The position numbers and the translations under genes were made by a program. The notes under the pieces were generated by a model. The model was given only the letters and a program-made list of their open reading frames with translations. It was not told the DNA's origin and searched no databases. A DNA stretch of 64,000 bases from Allomuricauda sp. (GTDB lineage Bacteria; Bacteroidota; Bacteroidia; Flavobacteriales; Flavobacteriaceae), in the NCBI RefSeq assembly GCF_028280385.1, contig NZ_JANQLX010000003.1, positions 1 to 64,000 on the forward strand, read 5' to 3'. Below, one piece after another: positions 1 to 8,229 of the stretch; position 1 is the first letter of the stretch; the number at the start of each line of letters is the position of its first letter.

Positions 1-130
1 GGCCAAAATCCGGACTAAAACTGTCTATCTTCAACCCACTGCTGTTGCTATTGCTATCTTCACTGGTACAGGCCGCAACAATTAGGCATATGGCCATGAG
101 GGCCGCGGCGAAAAAGCGTAATCTTTTCAT
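1..130 (-). CDS. Putative lipoprotein, N-terminal part only (runs off the left edge)
   Basis: Reading leftward from an ATG at 130, the first 43 codons are open to the window edge. The peptide starts with Lys/Arg residues, then a hydrophobic stretch (FFAAALMAICLIVAAC) ending in a lipobox-like VAAC, and continues with a Ser/Asn-rich linker. This is a lipoprotein signal peptide with the acylated Cys near residue 21, so the product should be anchored in a cell-envelope membrane. The functional domain lies outside the window and cannot be named. The upstream region is the repeat-bearing spacer that it shares with the divergent DUF3078 gene. Confidence 0.7.
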   Translation of the reverse strand, partial: MKRLRFFAAALMAICLIVAACTSEDSNSNSSGLKIDSFSPDFG

Positions 131-365
131 TTTGTTTGGTTTACAAATTTCAGGAGATTAAGTAATCCAATTTTGTGCTTTATGGGACTGGGCAATTGAT
201 GGATGCATTGTTTGGGTTGATGGATGTTTTGATTCGGTGGACTGGTAAAAGGGATAGTGGGATTTGAACATTGAAAATGAAAAGTTGAAAATTGTTTTCT
301 GGTAATAGGCATTCAGATTCTTCCAGCGTTTGGCACCAAACAAGGGTCATTGAACTTGAGTTTGA

Positions 366-607
366 ACTTGAACTTGTTCTTTCCAAAGATTAAGGATCAT
401 CTTAAATGGGAAATCTGGATTTTTGGATTCTTCGATTTTTGGAATTTGATTTTTCAGACCCCAGACCCCAGACCCCAGACCCCAGACCCCAGACCCCAGA
501 CCTGATATAATGGACTTGAACTTGTTCTTTCCTAAGATTAAGGATGATCTTAAATGGGAAATCTGGATTTTGGATTCTTCGATTTTTGGAATTTGATTTT
601 TCAGACC
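366..607. repeat. Direct repeat of about 95 bp, two copies offset by 148 bp
   Basis: Copy one begins at about 366 and copy two at about 514. Both read ACTTGAACTTGTTCTTTCC, then a TAAGGAT..ATCTTAAATGGG core, then GGATTCTTCGATTTTTGG and TTTGATTTTTCAGACC. They differ at only a few positions, including one T-run length change. The core AAGATTAAGGATGATCTTAA is partly self-complementary and could fold into a small hairpin. Similar TTGAACTTG motifs recur near 640-670 and at 53396-53416. Function is unknown; a decayed dispersed intergenic repeat is the simplest reading. Confidence 0.75.
456..503 (+). repeat. AGACCCC heptamer tandem array
   Basis: Six perfect copies of the 7-mer AGACCCC run from 456 to 497, followed by a truncated AGACCT. 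The second copy of the larger module ends in a degenerate version of the same array (about 606-630). Copy number is likely to vary by slippage. The position upstream of the DUF3078 gene would allow an effect on its expression, but nothing in the sequence shows one. Confidence 0.85.
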
Positions 608-735
608 TCAGACCTCGGACCCCAGACCTTATATATTCGACTTGAGTTTGAACTTGAGTTTGAACTTATCCCTTTTATTCCGGATTCAATGTGACGTTTT
701 TTATTTTTGCGGTTCTAAGCATTAAACTCCATACT

Positions 736-1665
736 ATGAACAGACTACTTTTTGCAGCATTCTTGCTTACGGCATTTGGGTCAACTGCACAGACCGCAGA
801 AGATATCAAGGCAGAAATGGCCCCAAAAAAAGATTCCATTGCCGCTATCCAAGGTCGGGTGAATGCCCTTCAATCCCAATTGGATGCCCTCCCCGGATGG
901 AAAGTAGGTGCCTTTGGAACTATTGGGGGAAGTCTTTCCAATTTCAATAACTGGTTTGCACAGGGGATTCCCAACAACAATTCCGGGACCATTGGGTTTA
1001 CCGTAAATGCCTTTGCCAACCAACAGGAGGAAAAGTTCTTTTGGCGCAATGCGGCCAACGTCAATTTGGGATGGGTAAAATTGGATGACAAGGATGACCC
1101 TACCGATGATGATGGATTTAGAGAGGCCACGGACGTATTCAACATTTCCTCTTTATACGGGAGAAGATTATGCGAAACATTTGCAATTTCCGGATTAGGG
1201 GAATATCGCACCACCATCTTGAGCAACTTCAACGATCCTGGATATTTGGATTTGGGAGTCGGGGGAACTTGGACGCCCATAACGGACCTGGTGGTTGTGA
1301 TTCATCCATTGAACTACAACTTTGTGTTCAGCAATGAGGACACCATTTTTAACTCGTCCCTTGGAGCAAAAATTGTGGCGGACTATACCAAACAGGTGGG
1401 TGCGGTAAGTTTTAAAACCAACTTGTCCATGTTTCAAAGTTATGAGAGCGGGGACCTGAGCAATTGGACCTGGACCAACTCGTTCGCTTATACGCTATGG
1501 AAGGTTATTGGGGTAGGGTTCGATTTTGGTTTGCGAAGTAACAAACAGGAAACCCTCAACTATATTGTGAACAATGCCCCTACGCCTGACCCCACGGCCA
1601 CCTTTGATACCATTGACAACGAGCTGCAATCCTATTGGACTTTCGGCCTGAGCTATTCTTTTTAA
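736..1665 (+). CDS. DUF3078 domain-containing protein
   Basis: A 309-residue exported protein with a cleavable signal peptide (MNRLLFAAFLLTAFGSTAQ). A short coiled-coil-like stretch rich in Lys/Glu/Gln follows at about residues 20-50, then a domain starting WKVGAFGTIGGSLSNFNNW. The aromatic, Gly/Asn-rich alternating pattern and the C-terminal FGLSYSF ending in Phe suggest an outer-membrane beta-barrel. It matches the Bacteroidota DUF3078 family, whose function is unknown. I chose the start at 736 because the signal peptide begins there; an upstream in-frame ATG at 691 adds a non-signal-like extension. A strong hairpin terminator follows. Confidence 0.8.
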   Translation: MNRLLFAAFLLTAFGSTAQTAEDIKAEMAPKKDSIAAIQGRVNALQSQLDALPGWKVGAFGTIGGSLSNFNNWFAQGIPNNNSGTIGFTVNAFANQQEEKFFWRNAANVNLGWVKLDDKDDPTDDDGFREATDVFNISSLYGRRLCETFAISGLGEYRTTILSNFNDPGYLDLGVGGTWTPITDLVVVIHPLNYNFVFSNEDTIFNSSLGAKIVADYTKQVGAVSFKTNLSMFQSYESGDLSNWTWTNSFAYTLWKVIGVGFDFGLRSNKQETLNYIVNNAPTPDPTATFDTIDNELQSYWTFGLSYSF

Positions 1666-1970
1666 GCGACCTCAGCTGGGATGTCCCGAATTTGCACGAA
1701 GGGATAAAACACAATTAAAATCAAAAAAGCCCTCGATCTCGAGGGCTTTTCTGTGGGGTTATTTTACAATTTGGGGTGTTTTGTTTACCAAGATCTAAGT
1801 AGGTTAAGCTTATGGAAGACCAGGTTGTAACACTAACACTTAAAAACATTATGAAAGTAGCTTTTCTGTTGTTTGTGCCTAAACTTTTGTTGTGAACCGA
1901 CAGAAAATTGTGGTGGAAAAGTTAAGGTTTTCCATTTGTCGATAAAGCGGGTATTTCGTCTGGTGTTAAA
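1666..1970. other. Convergent intergenic spacer
   Basis: This 305-base gap lies between the convergent DUF3078 and hflX genes. Apart from the terminator at 1725-1750 it holds no supported feature. A 14-codon open frame beginning ATGAAAGTAGC at about 1851 is preceded by sequence resembling a Bacteroidota leader, but it is too short to call. Confidence 0.5.
1725..1750. terminator. Rho-independent terminator, bidirectional
   Basis: A perfect 8-bp GC-rich stem (GCCCTCGA / TCGAGGGC) is flanked by AAAA on the left and TTTT on the right, so it can end transcription from both directions. It lies about 60 bases after the DUF3078 stop codon. Confidence 0.85.
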
Positions 1971-3182
1971 TCAGTACTGATCTAAGTGCTCAGGGTATAA
2001 AAAGTTGTTGTACGGGAACCTGGTAACATGGATATCACGAACTTCATTGTACACCCTTTTTCTAAATTCATCCAAGTTTTCCTTGTTCAGGGCAGAGATA
2101 AAAAGGGCACGGTCGCCAATTTTGCCAAACCAAGTTTTTTTCCATTCCTCAATGGTAAAATGGGCCGAGGTCCTTTCAGTTACCAAATCATCTTCGTCTA
2201 GGGTCTCCGGCAGGTACTGGTCAATTTTGTTGAACACCATGATAGTCTTTTTGTCCGCACTTTTGATTTCATCAAGAATCTGGTTTACAGAATCTATATG
2301 CTCCTCGAAATTGGGGTGGGAGATATCAACCACATGCAATAATAGGTCGGCTTCCCGCACTTCGTCCAGGGTACTTTTAAAACTCTCCACCAATTGGGTG
2401 GGAAGCTTGCGGATAAAACCAACAGTATCGCTGAGCAAAAAGGGAAGATTGCCGATCACCACTTTTCTTACCGTAGTATCCAAAGTGGCAAAAAGCTTGT
2501 TCTCAGCAAACACATCACTTTTACTGATCACATTCATCAAGGTAGACTTGCCCACATTTGTATAGCCAACCAAAGCTACCCTTACCAAGGCGCCCCGGTT
2601 ACCTCTTTGGGTCTCCATTTGCCGGTCGATCTTGGAAAGTTTTTTCTTGAGCAGGGCAATCCTATCCCGAACAATCCGCCTGTCCGTTTCTATCTCCGTT
2701 TCCCCCGGACCACGCATACCAATACCCCCACGTTGGCGCTCCAAGTGGGTCCATAGTCCGGTTAAGCGAGGTAACAGATATTCGTACTGCGCCAGCTCCA
2801 CCTGGGTTCTAGCATAACTGGTCTTGGCCCGTTGGGCAAAAATATCCAGGATCAAACTGGTCCGGTCCAGAATCTTGCATTTTAATAGCTTCTCAATATT
2901 GTTCTGCTGGGCCGGCGAAAGCTCATCATCAAAAATTACCGAACCTATTTCATACTCCTTCACATAGTGCTGCACTTCTTCCATCTTACCGCTACCTATA
3001 TAGGTCTTCGGATTGGGCACCTCAATACGTTGGGTAAAGCGTTTAGTCACTTCACCCCCGGCCGTATAGGTAAGGAATTCCAATTCATCCAAATATTCCT
3101 TAACCTTTATCTCATTTTGGTCTTTGTTGATGACCCCAATGAGCACCGCTTTTTCGTAATCTGTGACTTTCTTTTCTAGCAT
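1971..3182 (-). CDS. hflX: GTPase HflX
   Basis: A 403-residue Obg-HflX superfamily GTPase. HflX binds the 50S subunit and splits stalled or hibernating ribosomes. The N-terminal HflX domain spans roughly residues 1-160 and carries the family signature GGIGMRGPGETEIETDRR (152-169). Next comes a helical linker, then the G domain with G1 GYTNVGKS (206-213), G3 DTVG (252-255), G4 NKID (318-321) and G5 SAL near 365. Length is normal for the family and all nucleotide-binding motifs are intact. The gene stands alone, 28 bases from a divergent nuclease-family gene, so promoters for one or both genes probably lie in or very near coding sequence. Confidence 0.96.
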   Translation of the reverse strand: MLEKKVTDYEKAVLIGVINKDQNEIKVKEYLDELEFLTYTAGGEVTKRFTQRIEVPNPKTYIGSGKMEEVQHYVKEYEIGSVIFDDELSPAQQNNIEKLLKCKILDRTSLILDIFAQRAKTSYARTQVELAQYEYLLPRLTGLWTHLERQRGGIGMRGPGETEIETDRRIVRDRIALLKKKLSKIDRQMETQRGNRGALVRVALVGYTNVGKSTLMNVISKSDVFAENKLFATLDTTVRKVVIGNLPFLLSDTVGFIRKLPTQLVESFKSTLDEVREADLLLHVVDISHPNFEEHIDSVNQILDEIKSADKKTIMVFNKIDQYLPETLDEDDLVTERTSAHFTIEEWKKTWFGKIGDRALFISALNKENLDEFRKRVYNEVRDIHVTRFPYNNFLYPEHLDQY

Positions 3183-3210
3183 GAAATCAATTAAAGTGCA
3201 AATCTAATCA

Positions 3211-4218
3211 ATGTTTTGGAAGCCGTTTTTTGTACTTTGTATTTTTAAGGACGAATCAAACAAAACACGCACATTGAAGTTTTCGGAAAATCAATTTACC
3301 ATCGCCTTCTATAATCTGGAGAATTTTTTTGATACCAAAGATGATCCCCATACCCTGGACGACGACTTTACTCCGGACGGGAGAAAACAATGGAGCAAGT
3401 CCAGGTTTAGAAAAAAGGCCAAGAAATTGGCACGTACCATTAAATTGATTGGTAAGGACTTTAGCTCCGTTCCCCCGGTTTTGGTTGGCGTGGCCGAAGT
3501 TGAGAACCACATTGCTTTGGAAACCATCCTCAAGGCAAAGTCCTTGGAAGAGGAAGACTATGGTTATGTGCATTTTGAGTCCCCGGATGAACGAGGGATC
3601 GATACGGCCCTTTTGTACCTCCGTTCCCATTTTAAGGTGCTGGATGCCGAAACCATCCCCTTATTGATTACCAATGATGATGGTGAACGCGATTTTACTA
3701 GGGACATACTTTACATACATGGGCTGTTGCACCAAGAGGAAATCCACGTTTTTGTCAACCACTGGCCTTCACGAAGGGATGGGGCCGAGGAAACCCAGTA
3801 CAAACGAATCAAGGCAGCTGAAACCGTCTTACAAAAAATTGAAAGCCTCCCTGGAGCGTATCCCAATTGCATTGTCATGGGCGATTTTAATGACGACCCC
3901 AATTCGGAGAGCATCCAGATCTTGATGAAATCAGGGCGGTTTGTAAACCCAATGCAACAATTGCTATCGCCCAAATCCGGCAGTGCAAACTACAAAGGAA
4001 CCTGGAGTTTATTTGACCAGATTATCATTTCCCATAGTTTTTTGAACTATGAACCGGGCACACATAGTTTTAAAAAAGCCAAGATATTTTCGCCCAAGTT
4101 ATTGAAGGAATGGAAAGGAAAATACAAAGGCAATCCGTTTAGGACCTATGTGGGCAAAAAATACCTCGGGGGCTATAGCGATCACTTTCCGGTTTATGTG
4201 GTCTTTCAGGAAAATTGA
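3211..4218 (+). CDS. Endonuclease/exonuclease/phosphatase family protein
   Basis: A 335-residue metal-dependent phosphoesterase of the DNase I-like fold. Visible family motifs are FYNLENFFD (33-41), GVAEVEN with the metal-binding Glu (93-99), NHWPSR with a catalytic His (about 182-187), GDFNDDP (about 224-230) and SDHFPVY near the C-terminus. The substrate cannot be told from sequence: members act on DNA, phosphoinositides or other phosphodiesters. No clear signal peptide is present. The annotated ATG lies 28 bases from divergent hflX and the first 25 residues look poorly conserved, so translation could begin further in. Confidence 0.85.
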   Translation: MFWKPFFVLCIFKDESNKTRTLKFSENQFTIAFYNLENFFDTKDDPHTLDDDFTPDGRKQWSKSRFRKKAKKLARTIKLIGKDFSSVPPVLVGVAEVENHIALETILKAKSLEEEDYGYVHFESPDERGIDTALLYLRSHFKVLDAETIPLLITNDDGERDFTRDILYIHGLLHQEEIHVFVNHWPSRRDGAEETQYKRIKAAETVLQKIESLPGAYPNCIVMGDFNDDPNSESIQILMKSGRFVNPMQQLLSPKSGSANYKGTWSLFDQIIISHSFLNYEPGTHSFKKAKIFSPKLLKEWKGKYKGNPFRTYVGKKYLGGYSDHFPVYVVFQEN

Positions 4219-4373
4219 TAGCATTCTAAAAGAAAGAAAAATACTACACAACAGAAATTAAAGGTTTCACAACAGTCGATTCCAATTCTCTGTGTATTTC
4301 ATCGAAATAAAGGGGGTTTTCATCGATGAAAGCATAGCCTACAATAGATTTGTAGTCCAAATCCTACTTATCT

Positions 4374-6575
4374 ATGATTACGGACAGCAAAAAACCTACT
4401 GGGGCAAAAGGACTTTTTTCTTCCTTATTACTTTCATTTTTTTGCATCTTTTTGGGACAGGCACAAACGGATGATCATATTGCCTTTATTAAAGCTTCCT
4501 ACGATCAAGATAAATTGGCAACGATCATATCCGATTTAAAACTGGAGCAAGCATCCTTACAGGATAAAATAAAAGCTACCTCCATTTCCAAATTATGGAA
4601 ACAGATCGGAAAGCAACAGGATGGCACCATGATCTCTTTGCAAGAAATGGGAACGGACGGAAGCCTTCTTTACTATACCACCCTTAACGACCCCGCCAGA
4701 CAAACCTCAAGGGCGCATACGTTATACAGCAATGGAATTTTGGATTTGGGCCTTGACGGTACCGGATTGACCGTAGGTGTATGGGATGCAGGAATTGCCC
4801 TGATCACCCATCAGGAGTATGGCGGAAGGGTCAGTGATGGGGATGCTTCCATGGAAATTGATGACCACGCCACCATGGTTACGGGAAATATGATTTCTTC
4901 TGGAATCAATAGCAAAGCACGTGGAGCTGCTTATGGCGCCCATGCCATAACCCATAATTGGACCCGGGATAAAATTGAAGTTGCAGAGGCCGCGGCCAAT
5001 GGGCTTTTGTTGAGCAACCATTCCTATGGAATAATGTCGGACCGTGTTCCGGATTGGTATTTTGGTGCCTATATCAAAGTCGCACAGGACTGGGACAAAA
5101 TCATGTACCACGCACCCTATTATTTAATGGTAACCGCAGCGGGCAATGCCCAAAGATCAATGGATAATGAAAGCCCCATTTATGGAAAAACCTCTGATGG
5201 ACTAGATCTACTGCTGGGGTTTGCCACTTCAAAAAATGGACTGACCATAGCAGGAGCCAACACGGAGATTGGGAGCCAAGGCGAACTGAAAAGTGCCAAT
5301 ATTGCAAGCTATAGTAGCTTAGGGCCAGTTGATGATGGACGCGTAAAACCCGATTTGGCCGGAGATGGCAATTCAATACTGACTACCACTGCGGATAGTG
5401 ATAGCAGTTATGCCTCATCCTTTGGAACCTCAATGGCCGCCCCTGGAGTAACAGGTTCCCTCTTGCTGTTGCAACAATACCACGAAGAACTTTTTGGCGG
5501 GTATATGAAAGCGGCCACCCTAAAAGGACTTGCCTTGCACACTGCGGATGACGTGGATGCCAAAGGACCCGATTACAAAATGGGATGGGGGATCATGAAT
5601 GCCAAATCTGCGGCAGAATTACTTCAAAATCGGGATTATAGCAGCTTGATTCTGGAGGAGAGCCTAACGGAGGGAGAAACATTTACCATGACGATCAATG
5701 CCAGGGAAGGAGAGGCCTTGATGGCATCCATTTCGTGGACCGATCCAGACGGAGAATACTTCAACAGGGGGGATTTGAATAGCAGCACATCAGCATTGAC
5801 CAACGACCTGGATATTAGGATTTCCAAAAACGGCACCACTGTTTTTCCTTGGAAACTGAACCCAAAAAAGGCCCTGGATGCGGCCATTCAAGGAGATAAT
5901 TTGGTAGATCCTTATGAACGGATTGAAATAGCGAATGCCAGTGGGGAATATACCATCACCATTTCGCATAAGGGGTTATTAAAGGATGGCTTTCAAGATT
6001 TTTCGTTGATTGTATCCGGAGCGAAAGTCTCTGCCTGTGAGACTCTGGCGCCAGATGGCTTGGAATTGGTGCAATCGGATGCTGAAGGGGTTGAGGTAGT
6101 TTGGTCCGATGCTGAAGAGACACTTTTTGAGCTTCAATACAAAACCTACAGTACCACCGAATGGTCCACAGAAATTTTATGGGAAAATAGAATGCGCTTG
6201 TCCAATTTGGTCCTGGGCGAAGTGTATCAGGTGCGACTTAGGGCCATTTGTGCCGAGAATGCGGTATCTGAATTTTCCGATGAACTGCAATTTGAGTTCC
6301 AGGGAGCTGATACAGAAGCTTTTGCCTATGAACCATTTGCCCAGTCAGATGGACTTCAGATAGCCATCTTTCCCAATCCGGCCGTAGACCATATAAAAGT
6401 TGAGGCCAACCTATCTGAGGATGCCATATACTCCATTGTCACAACGGCAGGAAACATTATCAAATCCGGAAAGGCAAGGGGAGGCATAGATGTGAGCTGC
6501 CTTGCAAGTGGACTTTACGTATTGGTAGTCCAAGATCATCTGGGGTTAAAAAGCACTAAATTTTACAAAAGCTGA
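4374..6575 (+). CDS. S8 family serine peptidase with type IX secretion sorting domain
   Basis: A 733-residue secreted subtilase. After a signal peptide (hydrophobic region about residues 14-30, ending GQAQ) comes the catalytic domain: Asp138 in GVWDAG, His165 in DDHATMV, oxyanion Asn258 in TAAGNA and Ser353 in FGTSMAAPG. A beta-rich region and a fibronectin-III-like segment (about 555-645) follow. The C-terminal domain contains IFPNPAVDHIKV and ends in LKSTKFYKS, typical of T9SS type A sorting signals, so the protein should cross the outer membrane via the Por/Gld system and be released or anchored at the surface. Its probable role is extracellular protein degradation. The gene is monocistronic. 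Confidence 0.93.
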   Translation: MITDSKKPTGAKGLFSSLLLSFFCIFLGQAQTDDHIAFIKASYDQDKLATIISDLKLEQASLQDKIKATSISKLWKQIGKQQDGTMISLQEMGTDGSLLYYTTLNDPARQTSRAHTLYSNGILDLGLDGTGLTVGVWDAGIALITHQEYGGRVSDGDASMEIDDHATMVTGNMISSGINSKARGAAYGAHAITHNWTRDKIEVAEAAANGLLLSNHSYGIMSDRVPDWYFGAYIKVAQDWDKIMYHAPYYLMVTAAGNAQRSMDNESPIYGKTSDGLDLLLGFATSKNGLTIAGANTEIGSQGELKSANIASYSSLGPVDDGRVKPDLAGDGNSILTTTADSDSSYASSFGTSMAAPGVTGSLLLLQQYHEELFGGYMKAATLKGLALHTADDVDAKGPDYKMGWGIMNAKSAAELLQNRDYSSLILEESLTEGETFTMTINAREGEALMASISWTDPDGEYFNRGDLNSSTSALTNDLDIRISKNGTTVFPWKLNPKKALDAAIQGDNLVDPYERIEIANASGEYTITISHKGLLKDGFQDFSLIVSGAKVSACETLAPDGLELVQSDAEGVEVVWSDAEETLFELQYKTYSTTEWSTEILWENRMRLSNLVLGEVYQVRLRAICAENAVSEFSDELQFEFQGADTEAFAYEPFAQSDGLQIAIFPNPAVDHIKVEANLSEDAIYSIVTTAGNIIKSGKARGGIDVSCLASGLYVLVVQDHLGLKSTKFYKS

Positions 6576-6667
6576 AGATGTTGACCGACAATCCATATAC
6601 AGAAAAGTGCTTTGTTTCGTTCAGGAGCAAACGTATCCAATTTACAACTAGAATAATTCTGCTGCTT

Positions 6668-7036
6668 TTAAGCGTCCTCAACAATAAATATAGCGTTGCC
6701 GTTTAGGTCATAGAAACCAAATTCATGGGTGCCCCAGGGGGTGTTCAACCGGAGCTTGTCCGAGCTAACCGTACTCCGTTCAACAAACTCTTTAAAAAGG
6801 GACTTAATATTTTTGACGAAGATTTTGATGACAGAACCTCCCAGCAAGGGATCGTCATCCGTATCTGCATGCCATTGCAAATGAATATATAGATGGTCCC
6901 GTCTTAAACAAGCATACATCGAATCTTTGGAGAGCAGCTCAAAGCCTACATATTTAGCATACCAGTCAATGTCGCGCTCAATGTTTTGGGAAGGCATAAC
7001 CGGTGTTATTTCCAACAATTGGGTTTCTTCGTTCAT
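6668..7036 (-). CDS. VOC (glyoxalase/bleomycin resistance) family protein
   Basis: A 122-residue single-domain vicinal oxygen chelate protein. It has the usual opening in which a conserved pair (DIDWYAKYVGFEL, about 20-32) starts a beta-alpha-beta-beta-beta unit, and an ending FYDLNGNAIFIVEDA, like the glyoxalase-fold signature DPDGN.i.f. Substrate unknown. Its ATG overlaps the stop of the upstream exonuclease gene by 4 bases (7033-7036), so the two are translationally coupled and form the end of the CNNM-ogt-exonuclease operon. Confidence 0.85.
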   Translation of the reverse strand: MNEETQLLEITPVMPSQNIERDIDWYAKYVGFELLSKDSMYACLRRDHLYIHLQWHADTDDDPLLGGSVIKIFVKNIKSLFKEFVERSTVSSDKLRLNTPWGTHEFGFYDLNGNAIFIVEDA

Positions 7037-7752
7037 AATCTAATGATTTCATTGTCTTGTAAAAGGGATTCATTTCTTAAGCGCAAGAAAACTTGTGCGG
7101 TTGTGATCACATCCAACTCGCAATATTGGACAATTCTTTCTAAGTTGGAATCTTTATAATATACATCGCGCACCATGCTTCCGTCCATATCTTCCTTGGG
7201 CGAGGGGACTCCCAACACATGGGCCAACAATTTGAGGGAAGTATACTGCTTAAAGTCGCCAAATTTCCAGAGTTCCATGGTGTCCAAATGGGGAACTTCC
7301 CAGGGTTTTTTGCCAAAAAGGTCCAATTTGTAGGGAAGACTGATGCCATGGATTACCATGCGGCGGGCAATGTAAGGGAAATCAAATTCTTTACCGTTAT
7401 GGGCACATAACAAGTGTTTCACTTGGCTAAAATGTTCTTGCAGCAATTCTTTAAATTGCTCCAAAAGCTTGAGTTCCTCTCCTTGAAAGGAAGTCACCCT
7501 AAAATTCCGGGCATTGTCCTTACTGGTGAAATAGCCCACGGAAATGCAGATGATCTTGCCAAATTCTGCCCAGATACCCGCGCGCTCATAAAATTCCTCA
7601 GGGGTAAATTCTTCCTTACGTTGATACTGTGTTTTTTGTGCCCATAGCTCCTGCTCGGTAACATCGAGTTGTTTAAAATCAGGTTTTTGGGGTACGGTTT
7701 CAATATCCAAAAAAAGGATATGTTCCAGGTTAAGTTTGTAAAGCATGGTCAA
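7033..7752 (-). CDS. Predicted 3'-5' exonuclease (PolB-exonuclease-like, DEDD type)
   Basis: A 239-residue RNase H-like fold protein resembling the DNA_pol_B_exo2 family, related to the proofreading domain of family B polymerases. Candidate metal ligands are Asp16 and Glu18 in FLDIET, Asp124 in HNGKEFDFPYIARR and Asp214 in YCELDV, the YxxxD-like exonuclease III motif. No polymerase domain is attached. The gene sits 3 bases downstream of ogt and overlaps the VOC gene, suggesting joint expression with DNA alkylation repair; a role in repair or nucleic-acid turnover is an inference. A second Met at residue 3 is an equally good start. Confidence 0.85.
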   Translation of the reverse strand: MTMLYKLNLEHILFLDIETVPQKPDFKQLDVTEQELWAQKTQYQRKEEFTPEEFYERAGIWAEFGKIICISVGYFTSKDNARNFRVTSFQGEELKLLEQFKELLQEHFSQVKHLLCAHNGKEFDFPYIARRMVIHGISLPYKLDLFGKKPWEVPHLDTMELWKFGDFKQYTSLKLLAHVLGVPSPKEDMDGSMVRDVYYKDSNLERIVQYCELDVITTAQVFLRLRNESLLQDNEIIRL

Positions 7753-7755
7753 GTA

Positions 7756-8229
7756 TTAAAAAAGAGCCATTTGTTTGGAAGGACTCTCATGTTCCAAAAG
7801 CCATTTTTTTCGATGTAGTCCGCCAGCGTATCCGGTAAGGTCTCCATTGCTTCCAATGACCCGGTGACAGGGGATTACGATCCAAAGTGGGTTTTTACCA
7901 TTGGCAGCAGCTACTGCCCTTATGGCTTTGGGGTCGCCTAAGCGCTTGGAGAGCTCAAGATACGAAATAGTTTTACCGTAAGGGATCTCCTGCAATAATT
8001 CCCAAACTTTTTTCTGAAAAAGGGTGCCCTCGGGATTTAAAACAAGGTCAAAATGGGTACGGGAACCCTCAAAATATTCCTTGAACTGATATACCACTTC
8101 CTCCAACACCTCAGGAACAATACCAATAGGTACATTATTGTCCAATACGGAGACAGAAACAAGGCCATTTTCATCTCCAACAAACTTCGAAATTCCAATA
8201 GGTGTCTGCAAGTGAGCAATTTCCATCAC
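7756..8229 (-). CDS. ogt: Methylated-DNA--protein-cysteine methyltransferase
   Basis: A 157-residue suicide repair protein that removes O6-alkyl groups from guanine by transfer to an active-site Cys. The signature IVIPCHRVIGSNG places the acceptor Cys at 121, and the recognition helix RAVAAANGKNP precedes it (about 104-114). A short N-terminal ribonuclease-like domain is present and there is no Ada-type AraC domain, so this is an Ogt-like stand-alone enzyme. It overlaps the upstream CNNM gene by 4 bases (8226-8229). The start is a double Met; either is possible. Confidence 0.95.
   Translation of the reverse strand: MMEIAHLQTPIGISKFVGDENGLVSVSVLDNNVPIGIVPEVLEEVVYQFKEYFEGSRTHFDLVLNPEGTLFQKKVWELLQEIPYGKTISYLELSKRLGDPKAIRAVAAANGKNPLWIVIPCHRVIGSNGDLTGYAGGLHRKKWLLEHESPSKQMALF

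Larger units (their letters stand above)
131..735. other. Repeat-rich intergenic spacer, no convincing gene
   Basis: This 605-base spacer separates the divergent lipoprotein and DUF3078 genes. It is dominated by TTGAACTTG-type tandem motifs, a duplicated module of about 95 bp, and an AGACCCC heptamer array, listed separately. The short open frames here have low-complexity translations and no recognisable start context, so I call no gene. An in-frame ATG at 691 could extend the DUF3078 protein by 15 residues, but the signal peptide begins at 736. Confidence 0.6.

Noticed and set aside
456..503. Short repeats considered as a CRISPR array
   Set aside because: Units are 7 bases with no spacers; no cas gene is nearby.
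870..1280. Antisense open frame over the DUF3078 gene
   Set aside because: No family-like sequence and it mirrors a well-supported exported protein; its translation is a shadow of codon bias.
1851..1895. 14-codon hydrophobic frame after a leader-like sequence
   Set aside because: Too short to support, and no operator or downstream gene makes it a leader peptide.
4292..4474. Open frame of 60 codons before the subtilase
   Set aside because: It overlaps the start of the subtilase signal peptide in another frame and lacks a distinct feature.
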